This document shows, in pieces, positions 25,859-35,119 of a stretch of DNA of 64,000 nucleotides. The notes beneath the pieces were generated by a model. It made no database searches. It saw only the letters and a program-made list of their open reading frames with translations, and was not told the origin of the DNA. The stretch is taken from contig NZ_SACP01000025.1 of assembly GCF_004004555.2 (NCBI RefSeq), positions 24,500 to 88,499 of the forward strand, written 5' to 3'. This stretch comes from Methylobacterium oryzihabitans (GTDB taxonomy: Bacteria; Pseudomonadota; Alphaproteobacteria; Rhizobiales; Beijerinckiaceae). Numbering within the stretch: position 1 is the first letter of the stretch; every line of letters begins with the position of its first letter. Position numbers and translations under genes: made by a program.

Positions 25859-26547
<689 letters not shown>

Positions 26548-26555
<8 letters not shown>

Positions 26556-27363
26556 CGGCCGCCTCCCGGGCCTCGGCGGCGGCGCGGCGGGCGGCGCTGC
26601 CCTGGCCGAGATAGGCCTCGATCACCGCCGGGTCGCTGCGGATGGCGGCGGGCGGGCCGGCGGCGATCAGCCGGCCGTAATTGAGCACCACGATCCGGTC
26701 GGAGACCTCCATCACCATCGGCATGTCGTGCTCGACGAGCAGGATCGTGACGCCGCGCTCGCGGATCTGCCGGATCAGCCGCACGAACACCCGGGTCTCG
26801 GAGGCGTTCATCCCCGAGACCGGCTCGTCGAGGAGCAGCATGGCGGGCTCGGTGGCGAGCGCCAGCGCCACCCCGACGAGGCGCTGCTCGCCATAGGCCA
26901 GCGCGCCCGCCCGCTCCTGCGCCCGGGCGCCGAGGCCGACCCAGTCGAGCAGCGCCACCGCGCGCTCCCGCAGCGCCCGCTCCCCCGCCCCGGCGCGGCC
27001 GACGAGCGCGTCGAGGAGCGGGGCCCGGCCGGTTCCGGCGGCGTGACGGTGCAGGCCGATCATCACGTTGTCGAACACCGTGTCGTCCGGGAAGACGCTG
27101 GTGCGCTGGAAGGTGCGGGCGAGGCCGAGCCGGGTGATCTCGTGCGGGGCGAGGCCCCGGAGCGGGGTGCCGCGGAACCGGACCTCGCCCTGGCTCGGCT
27201 TGAGGAAGCCGGTCATCACGTTGAAGGCGGTGGTCTTGCCCGCCCCGTTCGGCCCGATCAGGCTGACGATCTCGCCCTCGGCGACGTCGAAATGCAGGTC
27301 GGCGATGGCGACGAGGCCGCCGAAGCGGACCCCGACATGCGCGACCGAGAGGATCGGGCTCAT
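26548..27363 (-). CDS. livG: Branched-chain-type ABC transporter ATPase LivG
   Basis: A 271-residue ATPase with Walker A GPNGAGKTT (37-45), LARTFQ (LivG hallmark), signature LAYGEQRLV, Walker B MLLLDEPVSGM and LLVEHDM. ATG 27363 overlaps the livM stop by ATGA. An upstream extension to 27501 is antisense-like and arginine/proline-rich and is rejected. Confidence 0.93.
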
Positions 27364-28394
27364 CGCTGCACCGCCGGACCGGGTTCGAGGACGGGGGCCG
27401 GCGGCGAGGGCCGGCGGCGGACGAGGCCGGCGAGGCCCGGCACGATGCCGCGGGGCATCACGAACAGGATCACGATGAGCACGAGGCCGTAGACGATCCA
27501 CTGGGCTTCCGGCGCCATCACCGGGCGCAGGGCGACCGGCAGCAGGCCGAAGATCAGCCCGCCGACCACCGGCCCCATCAGGGTGCCCTTGCCGCCCGCC
27601 ACCACCATGATGACCATGCTGACCGTGGTGGTGAAGGCGAACACGTCGGGATCGATGATGCGCAGGTAATGGGCGTAGAGGCTGCCCGCCGCGCCCGCCA
27701 TCGCGGCCGAGATCACCGCCGCGACGGTGAGCGTGCGCGTCGCGTTGATCCCCACGGACAGGGCGAGGGATTCATTCTCCTTGAGCCCCCGCATCGCCCG
27801 GCCGAACCGCGAGCCGACGAGGCGGGCGATGACGAGCCAGCACAGCGTGCCGACGGCGAGCACGAGGTAGTAGTTCTGCAGCTTGGTCCGGAGCGTCCAG
27901 GTCCCGAGCCCGGGCAGGCCGAGCGTGATCGGCGGGATGCCGGTCAGCGCGAGCGGGCCCTGCGTCAGCTCGACCCAATTGAGCGCGACGAGCCGCACGA
28001 CCTCGGCGAAGGAGATCGTCACGATCACGAAATACGCTCCGCGCACCCGGAACGACAGCCGGCCGATCAGCCAGCCGCAGGCGCCGGCCGCGAGCGTCCC
28101 GAGGGCGAAGCCGATCGCGGCCGGCCACGGCTCGTGCACCACGCGCAGGCCGAAGCCGAGCTCGACGTCGAAGCCGAGGCTGGTGAGCGCGCTGACATAG
28201 GCGCCGATGCCGAAGAACGCGATGTGGCCGAGGCTGAGCTGCCCGGTGAAGCCGAGCAGCAGGTTCAGGCTCATCGCCCCGATCGTCAGGATGCCGGTCA
28301 CGATCAGCGCGTTGAGGAGGTAGGGACTGGCGCCGAGCGCCAGCGGCAGGGCGACGAGGCCGGCCAGCAGGGCGAGGGGGAGCAGCCGGCTCAT
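27360..28394 (-). CDS. livM: Branched-chain-type ABC transporter permease LivM
   Basis: A 344-residue inner-membrane permease with about nine hydrophobic helices. LNLLLGFTGQLSLGHIAFFGIGAY near the N-terminus and VAGGKGTLMGPVVGG near the C-terminus are LivM signatures. Its ends overlap livH (28391-28394) and livG (27360-27363) by ATGA, indicating strict translational coupling. Confidence 0.93.
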   Translation of the reverse strand: MSRLLPLALLAGLVALPLALGASPYLLNALIVTGILTIGAMSLNLLLGFTGQLSLGHIAFFGIGAYVSALTSLGFDVELGFGLRVVHEPWPAAIGFALGTLAAGACGWLIGRLSFRVRGAYFVIVTISFAEVVRLVALNWVELTQGPLALTGIPPITLGLPGLGTWTLRTKLQNYYLVLAVGTLCWLVIARLVGSRFGRAMRGLKENESLALSVGINATRTLTVAAVISAAMAGAAGSLYAHYLRIIDPDVFAFTTTVSMVIMVVAGGKGTLMGPVVGGLIFGLLPVALRPVMAPEAQWIVYGLVLIVILFVMPRGIVPGLAGLVRRRPSPPAPVLEPGPAVQR

Positions 28395-29263
28395 CCGACG
28401 CGCTCCGCCCTGGCGAACAGGCCGGTCGGCCGGTAGAGCAGCACCGCGATGATGATGAGGAAGCCCATCGCGTCCCGGTAGCCGGAGGAGACGTAGCCGG
28501 CGCCGAGTTCCTCGGCCAGCGCCAGGATGAAGCCGCCGATCGCCGCGCCCGTCACGTTGCCGAGGCCGCCCAGGATGACGATCGCGAAGGCCTTCAGCTC
28601 GGCCAGTCCCCCCATCTGCGGATAGACGACGTAGACCGGCCCGAGCAGGGCGCCCGCCGCGGCGGCGAGCGAGGAGCCGATCGCGAAGGTCGCGGTGTCG
28701 ATGAGCCGCACGTTGACGCCCATCAGCGCCGCGGTGTCGGCGTCCTGGAACGCGGCCCGCATGGCGAGCCCGAGCTTCGTGCGGTTGATGAGCGCGTAGG
28801 TGAGCCCGATCAGCAGCAGGGCGGCGCCGAGCACGAACAGGCGCAGCCAGGAGACCGAGACCGGGCCGAACTGCAACGGTGCTTCCGGGAACGGCGAGGG
28901 GATCGCCTTGGCGACGCCGCCGAAGATCCACAGCGTGCCCGATTGCAGGGCGATGCCGGCCCCGATCATCACCAGCATGACGGTGTCGATGTCCTGGCCC
29001 CGGAACGGGCGCAGGAGCAGGATCTCGATCGCCGCCCCGAACAGCAGGCCGCCGAGGATCGCCGCCGGCAACGCCAGGAAGAAGTCGAGCCCGAGCGCCG
29101 AGACGGCGAGGTACATCAGGTAGGCGCCGACCGTGTAGAGGGCGCCGTGGGTGAAGTTCACCACGTTCATGATGCCGAAGATCAGGGTCAGCCCGATCCC
29201 CAGGAGGGCGTAGGTGCCCCCGAGGATCAGCGTGTTCACGAGGTGCTGGATCAGCTGGTCCAT
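28391..29263 (-). CDS. livH: Branched-chain-type ABC transporter permease LivH
   Basis: A 290-residue permease with about eight hydrophobic helices. Family marks include GLTLIFGIMNVVNFTHGALY, RAAFQDADTAALMGVNV and VILGGLGNVTGAAIGG. GAGAGG precedes ATG 29263. The 126-base gap to livK contains a short CCTCCCC/GGGGAGG-type hairpin at about 29318-29338. Confidence 0.93.
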   Translation of the reverse strand: MDQLIQHLVNTLILGGTYALLGIGLTLIFGIMNVVNFTHGALYTVGAYLMYLAVSALGLDFFLALPAAILGGLLFGAAIEILLLRPFRGQDIDTVMLVMIGAGIALQSGTLWIFGGVAKAIPSPFPEAPLQFGPVSVSWLRLFVLGAALLLIGLTYALINRTKLGLAMRAAFQDADTAALMGVNVRLIDTATFAIGSSLAAAAGALLGPVYVVYPQMGGLAELKAFAIVILGGLGNVTGAAIGGFILALAEELGAGYVSSGYRDAMGFLIIIAVLLYRPTGLFARAERVG

Positions 29264-29389
29264 GGGCGGCCTCTCGCGGGTGGCGTGCCGGGCGGCATGG
29301 GATGGGGGCCGACCCTCCCCCCTCTGCTGGGGAGGGTTGGCGTGGGAGGTGTCGTCACCGACCGGACGGCCGGCGATCCGACCCGCACC

Positions 29390-30538
29390 TCACAACGTCG
29401 GCACGACGACGCGGCCGTCCTTGATCTCGATGATGTAGACGTCCGGCTTGCTCTGGCCGCTCTCCTTGCCGGCGGGGCCGGACTTGGCGAAGCGGATCGG
29501 GCCGTTGAGCCCGGTGAAGTCGACCGACCAGAACGCCTTGGCGATCGCGGCGGGCTCAGGCGTGCCGGCCTTCTCGATCGCGTGGGCGATCGCCCGGATG
29601 CCGTCGTAACCGCGAAAACTCTCGGTGACGCCGGCGAACTGGAAGCCGCGCTTCTTCCACTCGGCGATGAACGCCTCGGTCGCCTTCGGGTCGGGGGTCT
29701 TCTCCGGGATCCACGGCAGGAAGGTGGTCAGGTGCATCGTGCCCTCGGCGGCCGAGCCGGCCTGGGCGATGATCTGGTCCGGGTTCTGCGAGCCGCCGGT
29801 GGTGATGACGCGCTTCTTGAGGCCGAGCGCCGCCATCTGCTTGAACAGCAGCACGAGCTGGTCGACGGCGCTCGTCACCATGATCGTGTCGCTGTCGGAC
29901 GCCTTCAGCTTGGCGAGCTGGGCGCTCATGTCCTGGGCGCCCTGGTCCATGGTCTCGGTGAGGCCGACCTGGACGCCCTTCTCCTTCAGCATCTTGCCGA
30001 AATCGGTCGCCGCACCGCGGCCGAAATCGTTGTTGAGCACCAGGAAGTCGACCTTCTTCAGCCCGAGCTTGCCCACCATCGGCGCGAAGGTCTCGGCCTC
30101 CAGCGCCGAGGGCGGCGAGATGCGGAACACGAACGGGTTGCCCGAGGTGGTGATCTTGCCCGACGAGGAGGTCTCGACCAGCATCGGCACCTCGTAATCC
30201 ATCAGCTTGGGCATCACCGCGAGCGTCAGGCTCGACCCCCAGGCGCCCATCATCACCGGGGTCTTGTCGCTGGTGATGAGCTTCTCGGCGACGGCGGCGG
30301 CCTCGGTCGGGTTGCTCTTGTTGTCCTCGATCACGAGCTCGATTTTTTGACCGAGAAGCCCGCCCCTGGCGTTGATCTCGTCGGCGGCGATGCGCGCGCC
30401 GTTGACCACGTAGGTGCCCGAGGCCGCGAACGGCCCGGTGAGCGGCTCGTTGACGCCGATGCGAATCGCGTCCGCCCGCGCCCCCGTGACGGCGAGCGCC
30501 AGCAGGATCGCGGTGGTGAGGGTGAACCGGCCGGACAT
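29390..30538 (-). CDS. livK: ABC transporter substrate-binding protein LivK type
   Basis: A 382-residue periplasmic ligand-binding protein with a signal peptide (about 1-23, cleaved after ARA). IRIGVNEPLTGPFAASG, NARGGLLGQKIELVIEDNKS and AAVAEKLI are typical of the type I Leu/Ile/Val/amide-binding family. AGGAGA lies upstream of ATG 30538. It sits between the molybdenum hydroxylase and the permease genes, so its ligand is likely the hydroxylase or amidohydrolase substrate, perhaps an amide, urea-like or N-heterocyclic compound. Confidence 0.92.
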   Translation of the reverse strand: MSGRFTLTTAILLALAVTGARADAIRIGVNEPLTGPFAASGTYVVNGARIAADEINARGGLLGQKIELVIEDNKSNPTEAAAVAEKLITSDKTPVMMGAWGSSLTLAVMPKLMDYEVPMLVETSSSGKITTSGNPFVFRISPPSALEAETFAPMVGKLGLKKVDFLVLNNDFGRGAATDFGKMLKEKGVQVGLTETMDQGAQDMSAQLAKLKASDSDTIMVTSAVDQLVLLFKQMAALGLKKRVITTGGSQNPDQIIAQAGSAAEGTMHLTTFLPWIPEKTPDPKATEAFIAEWKKRGFQFAGVTESFRGYDGIRAIAHAIEKAGTPEPAAIAKAFWSVDFTGLNGPIRFAKSGPAGKESGQSKPDVYIIEIKDGRVVVPTL

Positions 30539-30551
30539 TGTCGGGTCTCCT

Positions 30552-30630
30552 GGGGGGCTTGGGGAGGGGACTTGGGGGGAGGGGACTTGGGGGGAGGGGA
30601 CTTGGGGGAGCGGGACTTGGGGGAGCGGAG
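30552..30630. repeat. 15-bp G-rich tandem repeat upstream of livK
   Basis: Four to five units close to GGGACTTGGGGGGAG lie head-to-tail on the plus strand between the hydroxylase small-subunit gene and livK. The four-plus G-runs make a G-quadruplex possible on this strand; the minus-strand transcript is C-rich. It is non-coding and lies immediately upstream of the livK Shine-Dalgarno. Confidence 0.85.
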
Positions 30631-30636
30631 GTGAGG

Positions 30637-31839
30637 TCAGGCGCGCCCGCGCCACGCCGCGAGGCGGGCGCGGACGACGGCGACGAGCAGGCGGAGGGGG
30701 TCGAGGCGGGCGGGCGCCGGGGCGGCGGCGCCCGAGAGGCGGGCGTCGAGGTTGCGGGCGAGATCCGCGGTGATCCGGCCGGCGAGGTCGCGCACGAGGC
30801 CCGGGCGACCGAACTGCGCCAGCGGCCCGGTCAGCGTGTAGCCGACGTCGAGCACCACCCGGGCGGTGCCGGGGAGCTCGCCCGGGCCGACGCGGTAGCG
30901 GATCCGCCCCTCGGTGGCCGAGCGGCCGCCCGCGTCCGTGCCGGCGCCCCGCACCGTGCCGCCGAGGCTGGCGGGATCGTGGGCGATGCGGGCCCGGCCC
31001 CGGAAGGTCGTGCCGATCGGGCCGATCCGCACCTGCAGGCCGCCCTCGACCACCCCGGCCTCCGGCCGCCCGGTGACGGCGGCGCCGGGCAGGCAGGCGG
31101 CCACGGCCTCGATGTCGCCGAGGAGCGCGAAGACCGCCTCCGGCGGGTGGGGGAGGTCGATCGTCTGAGTGAACTCGTGGGCCGGCGCGAAGGCCGCGCC
31201 GGGATCGCCGACGCTCGCCGGCACGGGGGCGAGCGCCGGGACGGGGCGGAGCTCCACGGGGCGGGGCGTCGCGACCGCCGCGCCCGGCCGGGCGCCGACC
31301 GGCCCGAGGGCGCGCTCCGCCCCGCTCTCCGGCCCGATGCCGCGGGCGCGGCGCGCGGCGATCACCCCCATCACCGCCCGCACGATGCCGGCATAGCCGG
31401 TGCAGCGGCAGAGATTGCCCGACAGGCCGACGCGGATCCGTCGCTCGTCCGCGTCGGGCAGGCGCAGGACGAGGTCGCGGGCGGCGACCAGCATGCCGGG
31501 GGTGCAGTAGCCGCACTGGAGCGCGTGCTCGCGGTTGAAGGCGGCGCGCAGCTCGATCGCCACCGGGTCGTCGTCGAGGCCCTCGATCGTCGTGACGGCG
31601 GCGCCCGGGCAGGCGCCCGCGAAGGTGAGGCAGGCCCGGGCCGGCTCGCCGTCGAGGAGCACCGTGCAGGCGCCGCAGACGCCGTGCTCGCAGCCGAGAT
31701 GGGTGCCGGTGAGGTCGAGGCGCTCGCGCAGCACGTCGCCGAGATGGCTGCGCGGCTCGGCCTCGACCCGCCGGGGCACGCCGTTCACGGTCAGGGCCAG
31801 CGCGATGCGGCCCGGGGATTCCGCCGGCGCGGCGCTCAT
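30637..31839 (-). CDS. Molybdenum hydroxylase small subunit fused to CoxG domain
   Basis: A 400-residue fusion. Residues 10-160 are a CoxS-type small subunit with a plant-type [2Fe-2S] site (Cys50, 55, 58, 70) and a second site (Cys109, 112, 144, 146: CGYC, CRC). A Pro/Ala-rich linker (about 165-220) joins it to a CoxG/SRPBCC-type domain (about 222-370) containing PPEAVFALLGDIEAVAACLPG, and a hydrophobic Arg-flanked C-terminus follows. CoxG is known to anchor CO dehydrogenase at the membrane; here it is covalently linked. The gene overlaps the FAD-subunit gene by ATGA. Confidence 0.9.
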   Translation of the reverse strand: MSAAPAESPGRIALALTVNGVPRRVEAEPRSHLGDVLRERLDLTGTHLGCEHGVCGACTVLLDGEPARACLTFAGACPGAAVTTIEGLDDDPVAIELRAAFNREHALQCGYCTPGMLVAARDLVLRLPDADERRIRVGLSGNLCRCTGYAGIVRAVMGVIAARRARGIGPESGAERALGPVGARPGAAVATPRPVELRPVPALAPVPASVGDPGAAFAPAHEFTQTIDLPHPPEAVFALLGDIEAVAACLPGAAVTGRPEAGVVEGGLQVRIGPIGTTFRGRARIAHDPASLGGTVRGAGTDAGGRSATEGRIRYRVGPGELPGTARVVLDVGYTLTGPLAQFGRPGLVRDLAGRITADLARNLDARLSGAAAPAPARLDPLRLLVAVVRARLAAWRGRA

Positions 31840-32699
31840 GCGGCCTCCGGACGGGTCGCGGGGAACTCCGCCGCCTGCGCGACCGCCCGGGCGAGCACCG
31901 TGACGTGGACGTGGCGGGCGACCCGGTCGGCCATGCCGGCGGCGACCAGGGCGGCGTCGGCGGCCCCCGGGTCGAAGGCCGCGGCGAAGTCGGGGCCGAT
32001 GCGGCCGCCGAACAGCGGGCGGGCGTCGGCGAACAGGACCGGCGGTCCCTCGACGGCGCCGATCACCGCGCGGCCGCGCCCCGCCGCCGGCTCGATCCGC
32101 ACCGCCCCGATGGCGTGGGCGAACTCGCCGATCTTGGCGCAGTGCTTGACGTAGCCCCAGGCCACGCCCTGCGGCCGTGCAGGCACCCGCACCGCGACCA
32201 GGACCTCGCCGGGCCGCAGGGCGACGTCGAGGGCGCCGGTGACGAAGCGTTCCAGCGGCAGGGTGCGGCGCCCGTCGCGGCCGGCGATCTCGACCGCGGC
32301 GCCGAGCGCCATGAGCGTGCTCACCCAGTCGGCGGCCGGATCCGCGTGGGCGAGGCTGCCGCCGACCGTGCCGCGGTTGCGCACCGCCCGGTAGGCGATC
32401 GCGGCCGCGACCCGCCGCAGGACGCCGCCGGTGTTGTCGGGCACGCGCCCGTCCTCGATGTCGGCATGGGTGACGCAGGCGCCGAGCACGAGGTGGTCGC
32501 CCTCGATCCGGGCCTGCCGCAGCTCGGCGATGCCGGTGATGTCGAGGACGAGGTCGGGCTCGACGAGCCGCAGGTTGAGCATCGGCCCGAGCGACTGGCC
32601 CCCGGCGATCAGCTTCACGAGGCCGGGGGCCCCGGCGAGGCGGTCGAGGAGCGCGGGCAGGCTCGCCGGGCGCTCCCAGGCGAAGGGGGCGGGCTTCAT
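31836..32699 (-). CDS. Molybdenum hydroxylase FAD-binding medium subunit
   Basis: A 287-residue CoxM-type flavoprotein. LIAGGQSLGPMLNLRL (residues about 31-46) is the FAD pyrophosphate motif and NRGTVGGSLAHADPAAD is the second FAD motif. It passes electrons from the iron-sulfur subunit to an acceptor. ATGA overlaps at both ends show it is translated with the large and small subunits. An amino acid tail (ARAVAQAAEFPATRPEAA) extends slightly beyond the usual CoxM end. Confidence 0.92.
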   Translation of the reverse strand: MKPAPFAWERPASLPALLDRLAGAPGLVKLIAGGQSLGPMLNLRLVEPDLVLDITGIAELRQARIEGDHLVLGACVTHADIEDGRVPDNTGGVLRRVAAAIAYRAVRNRGTVGGSLAHADPAADWVSTLMALGAAVEIAGRDGRRTLPLERFVTGALDVALRPGEVLVAVRVPARPQGVAWGYVKHCAKIGEFAHAIGAVRIEPAAGRGRAVIGAVEGPPVLFADARPLFGGRIGPDFAAAFDPGAADAALVAAGMADRVARHVHVTVLARAVAQAAEFPATRPEAA

Positions 32700-35050
32700 G
32701 CGGCGTCCCTCGCGCGGGCCGGCGCGGCCCGGGCGGCCAGCACCGCCTCGACGATCCGGTGCGGAGTGACCGGGCTGTGCAGCATCTCGACGCCGAGACC
32801 CGCCAGCGCGTCGTTGATCGCGTTGGTGAGCGCCGCCGGCGGCGCGATCGCCCCGCCCTCGCCGATCCCCTTCTGGCCGAAGCGGGTGTAGGGGGAGGGC
32901 GTCTCCATGTGGTCGATGCGGGCCATCGGCACCTCGGCGGGGCCCGGCAGCAGGTAGTCGGCGAAGGTCGAGGCGAGCGGCTGGCCGCGCCCGTCGAAGC
33001 GCATCTCCTCGAACAGCGCGGTGCCGATTCCCTGGGCGAGACCCCCGAAAATCTGGCCGTCGACGACCAGGGGGTTCACCAGCGTGCCGCCGTCCTCCAC
33101 GACGACGTAGTCGAGGATCTCGACCGTCCCGAGATCGGGATCGACCGCGACGACGGCCGCGTGCGCCGCATACGAGAAGGTGCCGGAATCGCGCACCGGC
33201 TTGTAGCCGGCGGTGACCTCGAGCCCGCCCGGGTCGGTGTCGGGGGCGAGATCCTGCGGGCGCCGGTACCAGGTGCGGGCGATCGCCTCCAGGGGCACGT
33301 CGCCGGTCGGCCCGACGACGTGGCCGCCCGCGAAGCGGCACTCCTCGGGCTTCGCCTGGAGCAGGTGGGCGCCGATCCGCACGGCGCGGTCGCGCAGGTC
33401 CTCGCAGGCCGCCGCCACCGCGCCGCCCGCCATCACCATCACCCGCGAGCCCCAGGAGCCGGTCGAGTAGGGCGTCATCGCGGTGTCGCCGTGGACGAGG
33501 CGGGTGCGCGCCACCGGCACGCCGAGGATCTCGTGGGCGACCTGCGCCAGCGTCGTCTCCAGGCCCTGGCCGTGGGAATGCGCCCCGATGCGCAGTTCGA
33601 GCCCGCCGTCGGGGGTCAGCCGGGCGCAGGCCTGCTCGTGGCCCGGCACCATCGGGATGCCCCAGCCGGAATAGACCGAGGTGCCGTGCGCCGCCTGCTC
33701 GCAGTAGATCGCGAGGCCGAGCCCGATCCGGCGTCCGTCCGCCTCGCCGCGGCGCTGGCGGTCGCGCAAAGCCGCGACGTCGATCGCCGCCAGGGCCCGG
33801 GCCAGCGCCCCCGGGTAGTCGCCGCTGTCGAAGTGCTTGCGGGTGATGTTCTCGAACGGCATCTGGTCGGGCCGCACGAGGTTCTTCTCGCGCACGACCT
33901 CCGGCGGCAGGCCCGCCTCGCGCGCGACCGCGTCGAGCACGAGTTCGAGGGCGAAGCAGACGCCGGTCCGCGCGACCCCGCGATAGGGCAGGATCGGGCA
34001 CTTGTTGGTCGCGACCGACCAGGTGCGGCAGCGATAGGCCGGAAAATCGTAGGGGCCGGGCAGGATGCTGGCGACCTGCGCCGCCTCCAGGCAGGCCGAG
34101 AACGGATAGGCCGAGTAGGCGCCGGAATCGACGGTCGCCTCGCAATCGATGCCGCGAAGCCGGCCGTCGCGCTCCGCGTAGGCGGTGATGCGGTAATGGT
34201 GCTCGCGGCAATTGGCGTTGGCGGTGAGGTGCTCGCGGCGGTCCTCCAGCCAGCGCACCGGGTGGCCGCGGCGCAGGGCCAGCCAGCACAGGGCGACGTC
34301 CTCGGGCAGCAGGATCGCCTTGTAGCCGAAGCCGCCGCCGACGTCGGGCGAGACGATGCGGAGGCGGCCCTGCTCCAGCCCCAGGCATTCCGACAGGCCG
34401 TTGCGCACGATGTGCGGCATCTGGCTCGCGGTGTGGACGACGAGCTGGTCGAGGCGGTGGTCGAGCTGGACGACGGTGCCGCGGCCCTCGATCGGCGCCA
34501 TGCACTGCCGGCCGGTCGAGATGGTGCGGCTGACCCGGATCGGCGCGTCGAGGGCGGCGGCGATGTTCACGTCGACCAGCGTCTCCAGGAAGACGTTGTC
34601 GCCCCAGTGCTCGTGGACGAGGGCGGCGCCGGGCTCGCGCGCCGCCAGCATGTCGTGGACCGCCGGCAGCTCCTCGAGGTCGAGGACGATCGACGCCGCG
34701 ATGTCCTCGGCCTCGGCGCGGGTCGGGGCCACGCACATCGCCACCAGTTCGCCGACCTGCCGGACCTTGCCCGTCGCCAGCACCGGCTGCTCCGAGACCT
34801 TGAAGCCCGGCAGGCCCGAGACCGCGCGGATCGGCAGCACGCCGTCGAGGTCGGCCGCCGTGAAGACGCGGTCGCGGCAGTGATCCGGCACGTGGATCGC
34901 CCGGATGCGGGCATGCGCCAGGGGGCTGCGCACGAAGGCGACGTCGTGCAGGCCGGGCAGCCGGATGTCGCCGACATAAAGGCCGCGCCCGCGCATGAGG
35001 CGGTCGTCCTCCTTGCGGGGCAGGGGCGCCCCGACGCCCTCGGCGCTCAT
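32696..35050 (-). CDS. Molybdenum hydroxylase large (catalytic) subunit
   Basis: A 784-residue xanthine-oxidase-family large subunit that should bind Mo-molybdopterin cytosine dinucleotide. VSPDVGGGFGYKAIL (about 233-247) binds cofactor, the active-site loop is PYRGVAR (355-361) and the catalytic Glu731 lies in GIGEGGAIAPPAA. True aerobic CO dehydrogenases carry AYRCSFR, so CO oxidation is unlikely and an organic substrate is inferred. GGAGG precedes ATG 35050. The gene starts the small-subunit operon downstream of the amidohydrolase with a 69-base gap. Confidence 0.93.
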   Translation of the reverse strand: MSAEGVGAPLPRKEDDRLMRGRGLYVGDIRLPGLHDVAFVRSPLAHARIRAIHVPDHCRDRVFTAADLDGVLPIRAVSGLPGFKVSEQPVLATGKVRQVGELVAMCVAPTRAEAEDIAASIVLDLEELPAVHDMLAAREPGAALVHEHWGDNVFLETLVDVNIAAALDAPIRVSRTISTGRQCMAPIEGRGTVVQLDHRLDQLVVHTASQMPHIVRNGLSECLGLEQGRLRIVSPDVGGGFGYKAILLPEDVALCWLALRRGHPVRWLEDRREHLTANANCREHHYRITAYAERDGRLRGIDCEATVDSGAYSAYPFSACLEAAQVASILPGPYDFPAYRCRTWSVATNKCPILPYRGVARTGVCFALELVLDAVAREAGLPPEVVREKNLVRPDQMPFENITRKHFDSGDYPGALARALAAIDVAALRDRQRRGEADGRRIGLGLAIYCEQAAHGTSVYSGWGIPMVPGHEQACARLTPDGGLELRIGAHSHGQGLETTLAQVAHEILGVPVARTRLVHGDTAMTPYSTGSWGSRVMVMAGGAVAAACEDLRDRAVRIGAHLLQAKPEECRFAGGHVVGPTGDVPLEAIARTWYRRPQDLAPDTDPGGLEVTAGYKPVRDSGTFSYAAHAAVVAVDPDLGTVEILDYVVVEDGGTLVNPLVVDGQIFGGLAQGIGTALFEEMRFDGRGQPLASTFADYLLPGPAEVPMARIDHMETPSPYTRFGQKGIGEGGAIAPPAALTNAINDALAGLGVEMLHSPVTPHRIVEAVLAARAAPARARDAA

Positions 35051-35119
35051 CGCGCGCCTCCGGGGCGGTCCGTCGGGCGGGGCGGCGCGGCGATCATGAC
35101 GGCGGGCATCGGCATCGCC

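Noticed and set aside
30552..30630. Possible CRISPR-like array
   Set aside because: Units are contiguous 15-bp repeats with no spacers; no cas genes are in the window.
30637..35050. Aerobic CO dehydrogenase annotation
   Set aside because: The large-subunit loop lacks the AYRCSFR sequence of true CO dehydrogenase.
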